From: Laburnicola sp. R22_1
Lineage: Eukaryota; Ascomycota; Dothideomycetes; Pleosporales; Didymosphaeriaceae
Direction of reading: 5' to 3'
Assembly: GCA_014281115.1 (NCBI GenBank)
Contig: JACONQ010000010.1
Location: forward strand, 558,001 to 622,000
Length of the DNA stretch: 64,000 nt
In this document: positions 20,073 through 30,803 of the stretch, piece after piece
Layout of the letters: each line of letters begins with the position of its first letter
Numbering within the stretch: position 1 is the stretch's first letter
Program-made: the position numbers and the translations under genes
Notes under the pieces: model-generated
Databases searched by the model: none
The model's input: the letters and a program-made list of their open reading frames with translations, nothing else
Told to the model about the DNA's origin: nothing

Positions 20073-22058
20073 CTAATCTACAAGAAGGCTCTGCAACCTC
20101 GCTTCTGTGGCAATAACATCCAACGCCTGCTTGACCTCGAGCACTCTTCGGCACTCGCCCAGCCAGTCTTTGCTGAGCACCTTTGCCCAGCCCTGCAGGC
20201 CATTCATTTCTCGGGCTGCGGCGTCGAGGTCGCCCTCCTCGAGCAGTGCTTCTGTTCTGGCTAGAACAGCCTCGACGTCTCCTCCTATGGCCAAACCAGA
20301 TTTCTTGAAGAGGACCTTGGACATGGCTAGGGACGCGAGATGCGATGCAACACCGGCGTCTTTGGGGAGAAGAGCAGCTTTCCGGACTGCCTGAGCGACG
20401 CGGCGGAAACGGTCGATGAGCTGTGCTGAGTTTGGAATGCCCCGCTGGTATGCGGCGGGGTTGATGCTTGCAATAGCCGCGCCAACGACCGGGTCGTCAG
20501 CAGCGATTTCCTTAAGGGCGGCGAGTTCAGAGATGAAGGGCTTGGGCACGATTTGGTTTTCCAAGGCCGACTTCACGGCCTCCACGGCAACAACGAGGTG
20601 CTGTGTCTTAAGGTTTGCGTCGATGACCGAGTTCCACTCTGCCGTTAGCTTTTCCAGCTCCTGCACGGAAGAAGAAAGCTCGTTCAGCTTGCCAAGTCGG
20701 CCCTCGCGTTCCTGCTCCACTTGATCCTTGACAGACGAAGTAAATGAACGCTGGAGAGAGATGCTCTGCTCTAGTAGCTCGTTCTTCAACTTTTGCTCGT
20801 ATACCTTTTGTGCGGCCTCTAGCTCCGATCGCATCCTCTCCTTGTACGCCTGCGCAAGGCGCTCGCGCTCGTTCTCATACTCCTCCTTCCATTGCGTCTC
20901 CTGCGCCTTCATCTCGTGGTCGAGGCGGTTGACCAGCTCTTTAGCGGCGCCATCGAACTCGGCGTGGGCAGCGTTGATATGCTCCTCGGCTGTCTTCTGG
21001 ATGTTCGCCTTGAGCAGGTTGATGTCTGCGACGACCTTGGTAAGCTCTGACTTGGCCTTTTCCAGCGCAGAGTCGTACTTGGTGTCGCGGGCGGTGTCGG
21101 AATTGATGACGGTGATGATGTCGTTTACGATCTTGACCACGTCCTGCACCACGGGTTCGCCAGCTTGAGGTACAGCGAGGTGGTCAATCTGCTGGATGGG
21201 CTTGGCGGGAGCTGCCGGCGCAGGTGCCGGGGCAGCCTTGGTCTCTTCCTTGGGCAACAGCTTGTGGGTTTCGGATTCAGCGGGCTTCTCCGTATGCACC
21301 TGGGCCTGCTTCTTCTCTTGCTCGCCCTTTGCTGGCTTCGGCGAGGCGACCTTGGGCGATGGCGAAGCCTTATCATGAGCGGCTTTGGCATTGTCGCCTA
21401 CAGCACTGACGTGCGGGCCCTTGGAGCCCAGATCGGCCTTGTTTTCATCCGCAATTCGCGCAGAGAGGCCGCTGTTCCCCGGGATGGTGACCTTGTTCTC
21501 GCCTGTGATCTGCGGGTGCAGGCGCGGCGTGCCGGCGCGTCCAGGGAAGCGTTTCCGGAACTCGCGCTCCTCGAAGTAGGCAACGGCATCCTCGCCAAAG
21601 GGCACGTATTCGGTGAAGAAGTCGTGGAAGTTGTCCGAGACGAGCGAGTAATACACGCCGCCCGCGTATCCGAGAGCGGACAGCAGCAGTGTGTAGAACA
21701 ACAGCCTTGTCAGACGTCGCCTCTTCGGCCTGGGGGGCTGTGGGTCGGGGGCGACGCTGGCGGACCCGGGGCCTGTGGGAGGGAGCGTCGTGGGCGGCTC
21801 GACGGGCGCGGAGCGGGATGCAGTCGTGTCGGGGCCCGGCGGCGGCTTGGGCTTGTCCGTCGGGGGGATTGTGGCCTTTTCGACGGGCGCAGGCTCGGAC
21901 GGGGTGACGGCGGGCGCGGGATTGGGCAGCGTCGTGTCGCTGGCCTTTTTGTTGTCGGCGTAGCAGCGGCGGGCGGCGTGCTGCCATTGCGGGCGGGCCC
22001 TGGACGCAATGGGCCTCAGGGCCGGCCGGGCGCGCAGGATTGAGGCGCGCAGCATCAT
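20073..22058 (-). CDS. MIC60: MICOS complex subunit Mic60 (mitofilin)
   Basis: Single-exon protein of 661 residues, typical for fungi. An Arg-rich presequence (MMLRASILRARPALRP) targets mitochondria. A Pro-rich linker leads to one inner-membrane segment (about 117-139, RLLFYTLLLSALGYAGGVYY) followed by the conserved FFTEYVPFGEDAVAYFEERE. A long coiled coil (about 310-460) and a C-terminal mitofilin domain (near GDLDAAAREMNGLQGWAK to the end) lie in the intermembrane space. Mic60 shapes crista junctions and contacts outer-membrane complexes. It is divergent from a hypothetical gene with about 700 bp between them. A long open frame on the opposite strand is only a shadow of its GC-rich codons. 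Confidence 0.95.
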   Translation of the reverse strand: MMLRASILRARPALRPIASRARPQWQHAARRCYADNKKASDTTLPNPAPAVTPSEPAPVEKATIPPTDKPKPPPGPDTTASRSAPVEPPTTLPPTGPGSASVAPDPQPPRPKRRRLTRLLFYTLLLSALGYAGGVYYSLVSDNFHDFFTEYVPFGEDAVAYFEEREFRKRFPGRAGTPRLHPQITGENKVTIPGNSGLSARIADENKADLGSKGPHVSAVGDNAKAAHDKASPSPKVASPKPAKGEQEKKQAQVHTEKPAESETHKLLPKEETKAAPAPAPAAPAKPIQQIDHLAVPQAGEPVVQDVVKIVNDIITVINSDTARDTKYDSALEKAKSELTKVVADINLLKANIQKTAEEHINAAHAEFDGAAKELVNRLDHEMKAQETQWKEEYENERERLAQAYKERMRSELEAAQKVYEQKLKNELLEQSISLQRSFTSSVKDQVEQEREGRLGKLNELSSSVQELEKLTAEWNSVIDANLKTQHLVVAVEAVKSALENQIVPKPFISELAALKEIAADDPVVGAAIASINPAAYQRGIPNSAQLIDRFRRVAQAVRKAALLPKDAGVASHLASLAMSKVLFKKSGLAIGGDVEAVLARTEALLEEGDLDAAAREMNGLQGWAKVLSKDWLGECRRVLEVKQALDVIATEARLQSLLVD

Positions 22059-22754
22059 GGGCTGCCTCCAGGGGGTGGAATGGCAATGGGGCAGCGACGG
22101 GACGAGGTTGGCGATGGGCGTCGGCCAGCGCTGCAGGAAGAATCTTGGACGGGAGCTTCCGAGCTCGGGCCAGCAGCCGGGACCCGGCTCGGCACTGCCT
22201 CAGGAACGTACACATCGACCGGCAATAGACAATAGACTGCATACCTAGTATACTACCGCTTCAGGCCCCTCTATGCGTTTGCCCGCGAGTTTATGGCATC
22301 GCCGGTTTGCTCGCTCCGCACTAACCCCAGCACCAGCAACGCTCCAGTCTGCGTGCGACGCCAGCCGCTCACAGGACCGACCACGTCTCCGCCGCTTGTC
22401 TCGGGCATTGCAGCTCGCAAACTCAAGCCCGGCCTCTGCGGCGCTTCAAAAGCATGCTGCCCACCCGGCGTTGCCTTTTTCTTACATGTCCCTCTGTTCA
22501 ATTCGTACCCAAGCCCGCCGTCCGGACGACACGTCGCTGAGACAAGCAGCTGAACTCCGCCACCCAACTCTCCCCATCCCAACGTCATCGCACCATGACT
22601 CCCCTCTCCAGGCAGCCATATCGCAATCTTTACTGACGCCCCGCCCGCTTGCCTTTGCATCTGCAGCACTTTCTATTCCGGAGCGGGCCACCTGCGTCTA
22701 ATCTAATCATTGCTTTTGTCCTGTCCCGTTCCGTTCTCCCCCCCGCCCACCAGC
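22059..22754. promoter_or_regulatory. Bidirectional promoter region of MIC60 and a hypothetical gene
   Basis: About 700 bp separate the two divergent start codons. Short open frames here have no support. No specific element was identified. Confidence 0.5.
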
Positions 22755-23402
22755 ATGGACGACCGTGCGAGTCCCCGCATTGCGCGTGACGACGCCTTCC
22801 CCATGGACCCCATGGAAATGTCCTGCTTCGACATCCGCGCCTGCACCACCCCCCCAGCACCCAGACGATCGCAGGACTCCAAAGCCGCAAAACGAAAAGG
22901 CACCTCCTCCCCAGCTCGCTATTCGCCCAATGTCTCACTTTCACGCTACAATGCAACCGGCTACTGGATCCCCACCTCATCCCGAAAACGCAACCGCCTC
23001 CAGCAGCCCCAGGAAGACGCACAGCTAGACGCCCAACTGCACCAAAGTACATGCCTCAATCTGAACATGGATGCCACCAGCAACTGCGCCAGCACCAGCG
23101 CCGAGTCCGATCTCTGGATCCTGCCCGACTTCGACGACTGGGAGCTCGACACCGAAGCCCACCAGCTACAGGAGGACCCAGCCGCGCGGAGAGACGGCGG
23201 TTGGGCGCCGCTGGTCAAGCGCGCCGTGCACTCGAATCGCGAGCGGCTGAGGCGCCGATTGGAGGGCGATGGCTGGGACTTTGTCGGCGGCAAGTACGGC
23301 GAGGACGAGACGGCGCTGAAAGAGGGAGCCCATGCGAGCGAGGAGAGTGTCGACGACGAGTTCGACGTCGTGGTCTTGCCTGTCTTGCAGGTCTCCTGCT
23401 AG
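22755..23402 (+). CDS. Hypothetical acidic protein
   Basis: Protein of 215 residues. The start MDDRASPRIARDD is preferred over an upstream in-frame start at 22710 whose product begins in unstructured Pro-rich sequence. The N-terminal half is Ser/Pro/Arg-rich with possible nuclear-type basic patches (KAAKRKG, SSRKRNR). The C-terminal half has a conserved-looking acidic/aromatic block (SDLWILPDFDDWELDTEAHQ) and an amphipathic basic helix (VKRAVHSNRERLRRRLEGD) before DGWDFVGGKYG. No domain was recognised. The divergent arrangement with MIC60 may be conserved in related fungi. Confidence 0.65.
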   Translation: MDDRASPRIARDDAFPMDPMEMSCFDIRACTTPPAPRRSQDSKAAKRKGTSSPARYSPNVSLSRYNATGYWIPTSSRKRNRLQQPQEDAQLDAQLHQSTCLNLNMDATSNCASTSAESDLWILPDFDDWELDTEAHQLQEDPAARRDGGWAPLVKRAVHSNRERLRRRLEGDGWDFVGGKYGEDETALKEGAHASEESVDDEFDVVVLPVLQVSC

Positions 23403-24010
23403 CCCTAGCCACGTCCTCATCCCCCGCGCATCCTTATTTTCCATTTCCTTTTGGGGTTTCTAAAACACTGTCCGATCGATCACGATTGCATGGCCTTTTT
23501 TCCTTCTCCCTCTTGTACACCACGTTCTCTGAGACTCGTACTCTTATTCTCCTGCCTTGCCTTGCCTCTTGTTTTAGATTTCTTGTCTCAAGTCTAATGT
23601 CAATGATACCCCAACCTAACACATGAATGTATCATCATCCCATGTACCAGTCAGTCAGTCTCCAAGTTTCTGCACGACATTCTCGATTCTTCTTTAGATT
23701 AGACCTGTCCATTTCCTACGCTTTATGCAGGGCGCCTTCTCTGGCACGTTACTCGAGGGCTCCATGGGGATGATGCATAGTGTGTGTTACCACAGCCGCC
23801 CAGCCTGTGTAATACGTACAACAAGTCCAGCTTCTCAAAAATGCACCCCTGTGCGACTTACATGCTTTCCTATCTAATTTAGTCTTCACTCCAATCCAAA
23901 AATCATGCAATATTGTTGTCGATATCAGTACGTCTACTAATTCAATCCCCTCCCTTCTTGATCGTACACTTCGCAGCCCTACGAGCCTCTACTCCTACGC
24001 AACAGACCTT
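23403..24010. other. Intergenic region between convergent genes
   Basis: 3' flanks of the hypothetical gene and SAC1; pyrimidine-rich, no gene seen. Confidence 0.6.
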
Positions 24011-26232
24011 CTACTCTATCCTCTTCTTCCCCTCCTCCAACCCCAGCAGTCTCGCATCGCTCTTCCCGCGCTCGTGTCTCGTACCCACCAGACCTCCCAC
24101 CACAGGGTTGAGTGCGACATGAGACAGCGCATCCTGCACCGACTCGACAGCGTGCGGCAGCCGATTCAGCTTAGGCCAGTTGACCTACACCCGTGTTAGT
24201 TTTGCCACGATGCATGCATCCGAGGGGGCTTAGCACATACATAGAGAATACCGTTTGTCCACACAAAGTTGAGACAAGCCGCAGCGACGGCCAAGCAAAA
24301 GAAGAGCAGGAACCGCAAAGGCCACACGGTAGCCTCGGGCGATCTACGCGTAAAGCTGCCGACGAAAACGAAGAAAATGCTAGCAGCGAGGATATAAGGA
24401 ATCGACTGGATGAACAGGGGCCGGCGGTCTGCGAAAAGCAGCTGCGCACCGATGCCCGAATCCGACGGTAGATAGGTGCCCAGGAAGAGATCAAACGCAT
24501 CCTGGCGCGGGCCATCACTGAAATTGTTTAAAAAGTATCGCGTAATGGAGTTGTTGAGGTCCTGGAGGGCACCTTGCTTAGTCCGGATGCCTAAGCGCGT
24601 AAAGTCCGTCTTGAGCGCTCCAGTACCCGAGTAGGACTTGGACACAATGTCGGCATTGTCGGCCCATACGTTGCGGAAGAGGAACTCAAACGCCTGATCA
24701 TCTTCGGCGTTTTCGCCCTCGCGCATAATGCCCAAGTCAATAAGCATCCGCGAAAGCATGTAACGGCCAATCATGCTCTGTACAACGTTCGTCCTGTCTA
24801 GGCAATCCATGCAGTTGGTGCGAACAACGGCAGTCTGATGGCGACGAACCTCGACGCGGCCAGAATCACCCGGCATATCCACACCCCGGAAGTAGCCATG
24901 CTTGAGCACATGCGGTTCGAGCTGGTCCATCAAGAGTTTGGCGCGGTCCCATCGCAAGCCCTTGGTCTCATTGTGGAAGTCAAAGTAGATGTAATGAAGG
25001 CGATCGAATGCCGTTTTTGTCTGCCGTGGCTCCAAGACGTGGAACTTTTCCGAAGTGATTTCGTCTCCTTCCACCTTCTCTTCCGGCGAGTTGACGACGT
25101 AGTCGACCATCTGCTCGTATGCCTCCTTGACACTCTTCTCGCGACCCTTTTGATTGACCAGGTTAACGAGCCAATTGTCGCCATATAGACGAATTTGCTC
25201 GGCAAAGTGTTTCTTGGCCGCTGGGATTGCACTCTCTACCCCTCGCACTTGAAGCCTTGGGGTATATTTGAGCGTGTTGATCTCGGCCCAGTAGACGGGC
25301 ACACTGCCACGCGTCTGCACGTAGGCGAGCACCTGCACCTCCTTGGCCGCGCTGCCACCGGCGGCACCGTTCTGGTTTGAACCATAGCCACCCAGCCCGC
25401 CAGAAGCATTGTCGTTGAGGATGACGGTCTGTTCCGTCTCGTTGAAGTTGGACACGTTGCCGTTCTCGTCGATGCCTCTGGAGAAGTACCGCGTACCGGC
25501 TCGTAGGCGCGACCGACGGGTGATCAGGATGAAGGTCAACGGGGTCCCCTTGATGGATGTGTTCTTGATTTCCATCATGCCATACATGACGGGCAGAATG
25601 AAGGGGTCCACCTCGGGCTGCTGCCCGCTGGGGTGCCTGCCATATCCGGTGTTGAGCCCGCCGCGGAAGTCTATCAGGTCGCTCTGGACGAAGCGGTTCC
25701 AGAAGAAGCGGTCGTCGGCGCGCTTCCACAGCGGCACCGAAGGGTCGGCATGGGCCTGGCGCTGAAACGTGTTGGTGATGTCGAACGAGTAGGAGAAGTG
25801 CAGCGGGGACGTCTTCAGCAGCGTCTTGAGGAGACTGAGGTACGTGTCCTCGTCGGGGTCGTGCAGCGGGCGCTCGCGCAGGGGCAGGAACTCGGTGGAC
25901 ACGACCTTGTAGATCATGTGGCCCTTTATCCGGCCCATGGGCTGGGCCTTGGTAATGACAACGATGTATTTATCTTCGCACGCTCATCAGCCTCGGTGCT
26001 GCCCGTATGCAGTGTGCAGAGTCTCACCTAGCCGCAGCTTGATGACTCCGAGGATGCCCGCGATGCTGGACACGCGCTTCGAGCCCAGGAGCTTTCCATC
26101 GTGGAGGCGCAGGTCGCCGCTCGGGCGGTCTACCACGAGCGTCGGCGCAGAGGGGGACGAGGGCGACGAGAAGGCGTAATGCGAGGGCGACGAGTGTACG
26201 TTGATGTCGCGGAACGGCAGCCCGGCAGCCAT
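24011..26232 (-). CDS. SAC1: Phosphoinositide phosphatase Sac1
   Basis: Three exons (26028-26232, 24241-25973, 24011-24184) give 703 residues. The N-terminus MAAGLPFRDINVHSSPSHYA continues into DRPSGDLRL and, across a 54-nt intron, DKYIVVITKAQPMGRIKGH, the start of the SAC domain. The catalytic Cx5R(T) motif is CMDCLDRTN, near residue 460. Two C-terminal transmembrane segments (YILAASIFFVFVGSF and FLLFFCLAVAAACLNFVW) anchor it in the ER or Golgi. The last exon (VNWPKLNRLPHAVES) is reached by a 56-nt intron with GTATGT and ACTAAC. Sac1 removes phosphate mainly from PI4P. A longer in-frame start at 26340 exists but is less like relatives. It shares a 511-bp divergent promoter with RAB5, so two membrane-traffic genes sit head to head. 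Confidence 0.95.
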
Positions 26233-26743
26233 GGCGGACGCGCGCTGCAGTGGAATGGGTGCGGTGCTGGAAACGAGCGGCGGTCGATTGTGGTGTGCTG
26301 GAGGCGATTGCTGTGTTTTCGGAAAGCAGCACACGAACACGGAACACGACGAGATGGTGGCTAGCTAGGATATGTACTTCACAAGTGTTTCTGTGCCCAA
26401 AGTTCAAACACGGTGAACCAAGGGTGGCATCGAGAGCCCATGACGAAAGCGCGCGCGCTACTGTATTAAGCGGCTAGCTCCGCGCCCAGCGCCGTCGCCC
26501 GGCGCCGTCACGCTCTATCTAGGTAGTACGTACTGATGAACGGTTCCACGGTTCCACGGTTCCAAGCACCCACGGCAACCTTTCATTCATCGGCCGTCCG
26601 CCTAATAAGAACCCACCACATATACCGCCCTGCCGTGCCCCTCCCCCTCCACCTCCCGCACCGCCTCGCCCCTACAACCGCTCCACGCCCTCATCCGCCT
26701 CTGCCCCCGACACCCTGCCTGTCCCCGTCGTCCCGTCCTCAAC
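26233..26743. promoter_or_regulatory. Bidirectional promoter of SAC1 and RAB5
   Basis: 511 bp between divergent start codons. It contains a short tandem repeat of ACGGTTCC near 26540-26565 and pyrimidine-rich stretches on both sides. No TATA box is clear. Confidence 0.55.
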
Positions 26744-27617
26744 ATGTCGGCAAGACCGCAGCAGGGCGGCCGCCCCGGTGGCTCCAGGTTCGCGCAGTTC
26801 AAGCTGGTGCTGCTCGGTATGTTCTGACCGCCGTGTGACTGCGTGGTGCAGACGGCTAACGTGGACAGGTGAATCCGCCGTTGGAAAGGTGCGCATCCGC
26901 CGACGAGGCAGCAACGCCGTGGACAAGCGCTAATCTTCAGCAGTCCTCGCTCGTACTGCGCTTTGTCAAGGTATGCTATCCTCGCTGTGCATCCCCTTGC
27001 TTGTAGGAGCTGACCCGCCGCCAGGACCAATTCGACGACTACCGGGAGTCGACCATCGGCGCCGCATTCCTGACGCAGACCATCGCCCTCGACGAGTCAA
27101 CCACAGTCAAGTTTGAGATCTGGGATACGGCCGGCCAGGAGCGCTACAAGTCGCTTGCCCCCATGTACTACAGGAACGCCAACTGCGCCGTGGTGGTCTA
27201 TGACATTACACAGGCTGTAGGTATCGGGCGTCGTTGAGGCCAGAGCAGCACGCTAATAAGATGCAGTCATCGCTAGACAAGGCAAAAGCCTGGGTGAAGG
27301 AGCTCCAACGTCAAGCCAACGAGAACATCATCATCGCCCTCGCCGGGAACAAGCTCGATCTCGTCACCGAATCGCCAGATAAGCGCGCTATCCCTGCTGC
27401 GGATGCAGAACAGTACGCCCGTGAAGCTGGACTGCTTTTCTTCGAGACTTCCGCAAAGACGAGCGAGAATGTGCGGGAGCTCTTTACGGCCATCGCCAAG
27501 AGGCTTCCTCTCGACCAGGGCGGACCACGAAACCTCCGGCCTGGCCAGGGGCGACAGAGTGTGAATCTGGGAAGAGACCAGAACCAGACACAAGGACCGT
27601 CCGGCTGCAACTGTTAG
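26744..27617 (+). CDS. Rab5-family small GTPase (Ypt5/Vps21 type)
   Basis: Five exons (26744-26816, 26869-26888, 26944-26970, 27025-27216, 27267-27617) give 220 residues. All GTPase motifs are present: the P-loop GESAVGKS, assembled across two introns, switch I with [21 protein letters not shown] and ETSAK. Switch II and following sequence ([18 protein letters not shown]) are Rab5-like. The C-terminus ends CNC, a double geranylgeranylation site. Rab5 controls early endosome fusion and transport. Exons 2 and 3 are only 20 and 27 nt. The third exon has a tandem acceptor (CAGCAG); the second AG must be used to keep the P-loop. It is the divergent partner of SAC1. Confidence 0.95.
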
Positions 27618-27972
27618 GGATTCTGCCTTCTCGGGTTGTTTACCAGTGCGTTTGCACAAGGAACATGTCGGGATCCTGCCGACGCGAAGTGCGAGCGGCT
27701 GCCCTGCATTTCGATTGGGCCTGGCCTTTAAATTAGATCACAGTTTCCATTTGCAGTGCATACTCTTGTGCCGCACATGCTGGGCCTTTGGAGTATACGG
27801 ATTTGTCACTTTGCGCCTAAGAGATGAGATTCGAGGCCACTCGACCACTAAATTTTAATCTTTTCAGTTAGTTTGTTCCTGTTCATTGTTAGGTAGGATC
27901 GTCATTTGCCATTTATATCCATGTCTATCTGAGACTTTTTCCCACCGTTCAGCTTAGCTACCTCCCCTTGCA
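27618..27972. other. Intergenic region between convergent genes
   Basis: 3' flanks of RAB5 and the small secreted-protein gene; nothing else seen. Confidence 0.6.
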
Positions 27973-28470
27973 TCATCCCACTATCGACGTGATAGGAAAC
28001 CACCAATCCCCAGTGCGTGTATACGTCGTCCCTTCATCCGTCTGCGTCACATTTCCGCCCGCTCCATACTCCCAATACGTTCCCTGTCGCGCCAAACCCG
28101 AATTCGGCGAGCCTCTGACCGCACATTAGCACTGCTCAGGACGAAGGACAATAGGTACTCACGGTCCCAGCCTCCTTCGCAACACCACTTCATCCATCGT
28201 CGCCTTATAAAACAACTCCCTGTTCTCCCCACATATCTGCCAGCTATCCTTGAATGCGGGTTGGCTGGTACATGTGACGTCGCATGTATTCGCGGGGTCC
28301 GTGTCGTGGAAGGAAAAAGTGAGCGTCGAGGTGGAGGGACCGACGATGGCGCGGTAGTTTGTGATGATCCAGGTCGGCGCGGTGGAGGTGGAGTTTAGGG
28401 ATGTGGGGAATGCGAGTGTTAGGGGGAGGAGGATGAGGGTGAGGGCGAGGGGTAGTGTGGTGGGGAGCAT
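27973..28470 (-). CDS. Small secreted protein, function unknown
   Basis: Two exons (28163-28470 and 27973-28114) joined by a 48-nt intron (GTGAGT donor, GCTAAT branch) encode 149 residues. A clear signal peptide (LPLALTLILLPLTLAFP) is followed by a Thr/Ser segment and a beta-rich domain (TWIITNYRAIVGPSTSTLTF) with three Cys (CDVTC, then WQICGEN). Exon 2 supplies TYWEYGAGGNVTQTDEG and ends SIVG. Layout and size resemble fungal small secreted proteins with a beta-sandwich, but I cannot name the family. An in-frame upstream ATG at 28707 is rejected because the signal peptide would then be internal. Confidence 0.7.
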
Positions 28471-30803
28471 TGTGCGGTTTGAAGATGGTGAGTTTTTATT
28501 TTTAGTTTTTGTGGAGGGAGGAGTGATGATGGGATAGTCGCGTGGAAAAAGTCTGGCGTGCAGCGAGCGGATGGAAAAGCGGTGGACGGGGGATAGGGAT
28601 GGAACGTGGTTGCGGCTATATAGGTACCGTATCTCGACTCGTTCATTCTTTGTGCTAAGACGCGGTACCGTGACGCCTAGTGAGTCGTAGTGGTATATGG
28701 GTGTCAAGATGATGACTAGCGCAGAAAGCTAGTTTTGCGCTCCACGAGTGTCGATGGAGCTGGATGGAAGCTGGTTGTCTAGAATAGTGCCCCGGATGCT
28801 TCATCGTGTGCGACTTGACTTTCAAGGATTGCGAGACGCCCCAGGCTGTTGGTGTGTGTCGCTTTGAGTTTGTAGCGTACGTGCTGGCCACGATTGTAAC
28901 GGCACCATAGACATGTTTTTGTGCTTGTGCTTGATTGCTTGATTGCTTGATTGCTGACTCGCGGATGGGGCTTGGGTGGTACGTTACGTTACGTTGCGAC
29001 TGGTCTGAAGCAGGACAGAGACGGCACGCGGTTGAGGAACGAACGGACAGGAACAAACGTCTGGTAGGTAAGTCGTACAAGATCGAGCAGGCGGCAGGTA
29101 GGTCGTGTGCTGCTTTGCTTTCTTGACGTGGTTAGTTTGTAAGAGGGTGGCATGGTGGTATCTGAGTAACTTTTTTTGGCTTCTGGATACCTGGTATGGT
29201 AGTGCGCTGAAGTGCTGCGCTGCCACGTCTCGTCTCCTGACGTAACCTTCCTCCCTACATGGCTGACTGACTGACTGGAAGACTCGTGCTGAGTTTGTTT
29301 CCTAGCAACGGGCAAACTTTTTTTCGTCGGCGGAACATTATCGCTTCACCGCTGGATAAAGACGTCGTTCTGGAGACTTGATGTCCACGTAGTTAGCTTT
29401 CATGTGGATCGATAGGTCTAACTGGCCGGCTATGGTAGCTCAAAAGGTGGGACTCGTGCCATTTCATATCCGAACCTGGAAGTTTACGAGATACGTACGG
29501 TATCGAGGGCATCTCCCCAACTAGTAAAACAGGGATAGATCGAACTGGATTCTAGCTACTGTACTGTCTGTCTTCTTGATCGTAGGCCCTACTCCTAGCA
29601 CTTGAGAGGGGAAATTCTAAGCGGTGATTGATGTGTTATTGATATGTACCTGTGGGCTATTTCTTTCCGACGGGTTCTAGTTCTTCCTTTGTGGGAATGG
29701 GGGACTGTATGTGCTGTCTACACGGAATGTTGTACTATTACTTGCACCTAAAGAAACGGGGTTGGGTAGATAGAGTGGCGCATGTGCTAGGTTGGACGAG
29801 GTGCGATGATGTTAGTAGGAAGCATGCAGGGTCACGGGGATGTGCATGGCAGTGGAAGACTATGCGCCGCGGATGCAACGTTCCACTTCCCGCCTCTTGT
29901 TTTGCTTTCATTGAGAGCTGGGCTGTGGTATGCGCGTGGGGAGTCTTGTGGGAAACTTGTACGAGGTTGAAGGGGGTGAATATCGATGAGATGGTCTGAA
30001 GGATACGACGTTTGATGTAGTAAAAGGGTGTGTACCTGACATGCAATCTTGAAATGCGGTTGATGTGTGTAGTGGACAGTGGAGGACTGGTAGTTGCATG
30101 CCGCAGAAGGAAGTCGTTTTATTGAAGAGGGCTAAGTGGAAAGTTGAAAAATGACAATGATTGCGAATTTGATCTAGGGAAGACACGAGGGGTGAAGTGA
30201 GGGTTAAGTCGGCGTCGGTATGAATGTGGACAGGAAAGGAACATTGAATGCTCGAATTGGGGTCTGGGGAAGAAAGCGAAGACAGTTATTGCAGTAAATG
30301 TATTATGATACTTTGTATCAATGAGAACGACGCAGAGATATGCTTCTTGTAAGGATCGAAGCTTACACATGCAGGCAAACTGGAAGATAAGACAATGGAG
30401 TGGATATATAAAAGGGGGAGAAGAAGTGATGATGCTAAAAGGAGAGAAGCAGAGTGGAAAACCGATGTGGGAGTAAGAAAAAACAGTGTTATTCTGTGAG
30501 AAGGGGTAAAGACAAAAAGGAGAAGATTCGGACAGGGACCTGAGCTTCGAACATTGTACCAGCTCGATTAACTACCTAAACCACCGAAGTCATCCTCCAA
30601 ACGAATGTTGCAAACAAATCCGATGCCTCTATCTATGCCAATGCCCATGTCGATACCAAAGGAATGCCATAACTCTTGAACCCTTGATAACGTCAGCTGT
30701 GGCTCCAAGAGCACCACCAAGGTACGTACCGCTAATGTATGCAAGCTAGACCACCACTTTTTCCGACTTGGCTGTACAATCCCTTCCAAGACTCATCGTC
30801 TTC
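28471..30803. other. Intergenic region with short tandem repeats
   Basis: About 2.3 kb without a firmly supported gene. It holds an 8-bp tandem repeat (TTGATTGC units, about 28927-28955) and short repeats of GTTAC and TGAC nearby. An unrecognised minus-strand frame with a possible 50-nt intron (30568-30789) lies just after the WSC gene and could be its alternative 3' end. Confidence 0.45.

Noticed and set aside
21165..22043. 292-codon plus-strand frame
   Set aside because: Antisense to the N-terminal half of MIC60; a shadow of GC-rich codons.
29652..29999. 115-codon plus-strand frame
   Set aside because: No domain, odd Trp/Cys composition and no splice or start context; likely chance.
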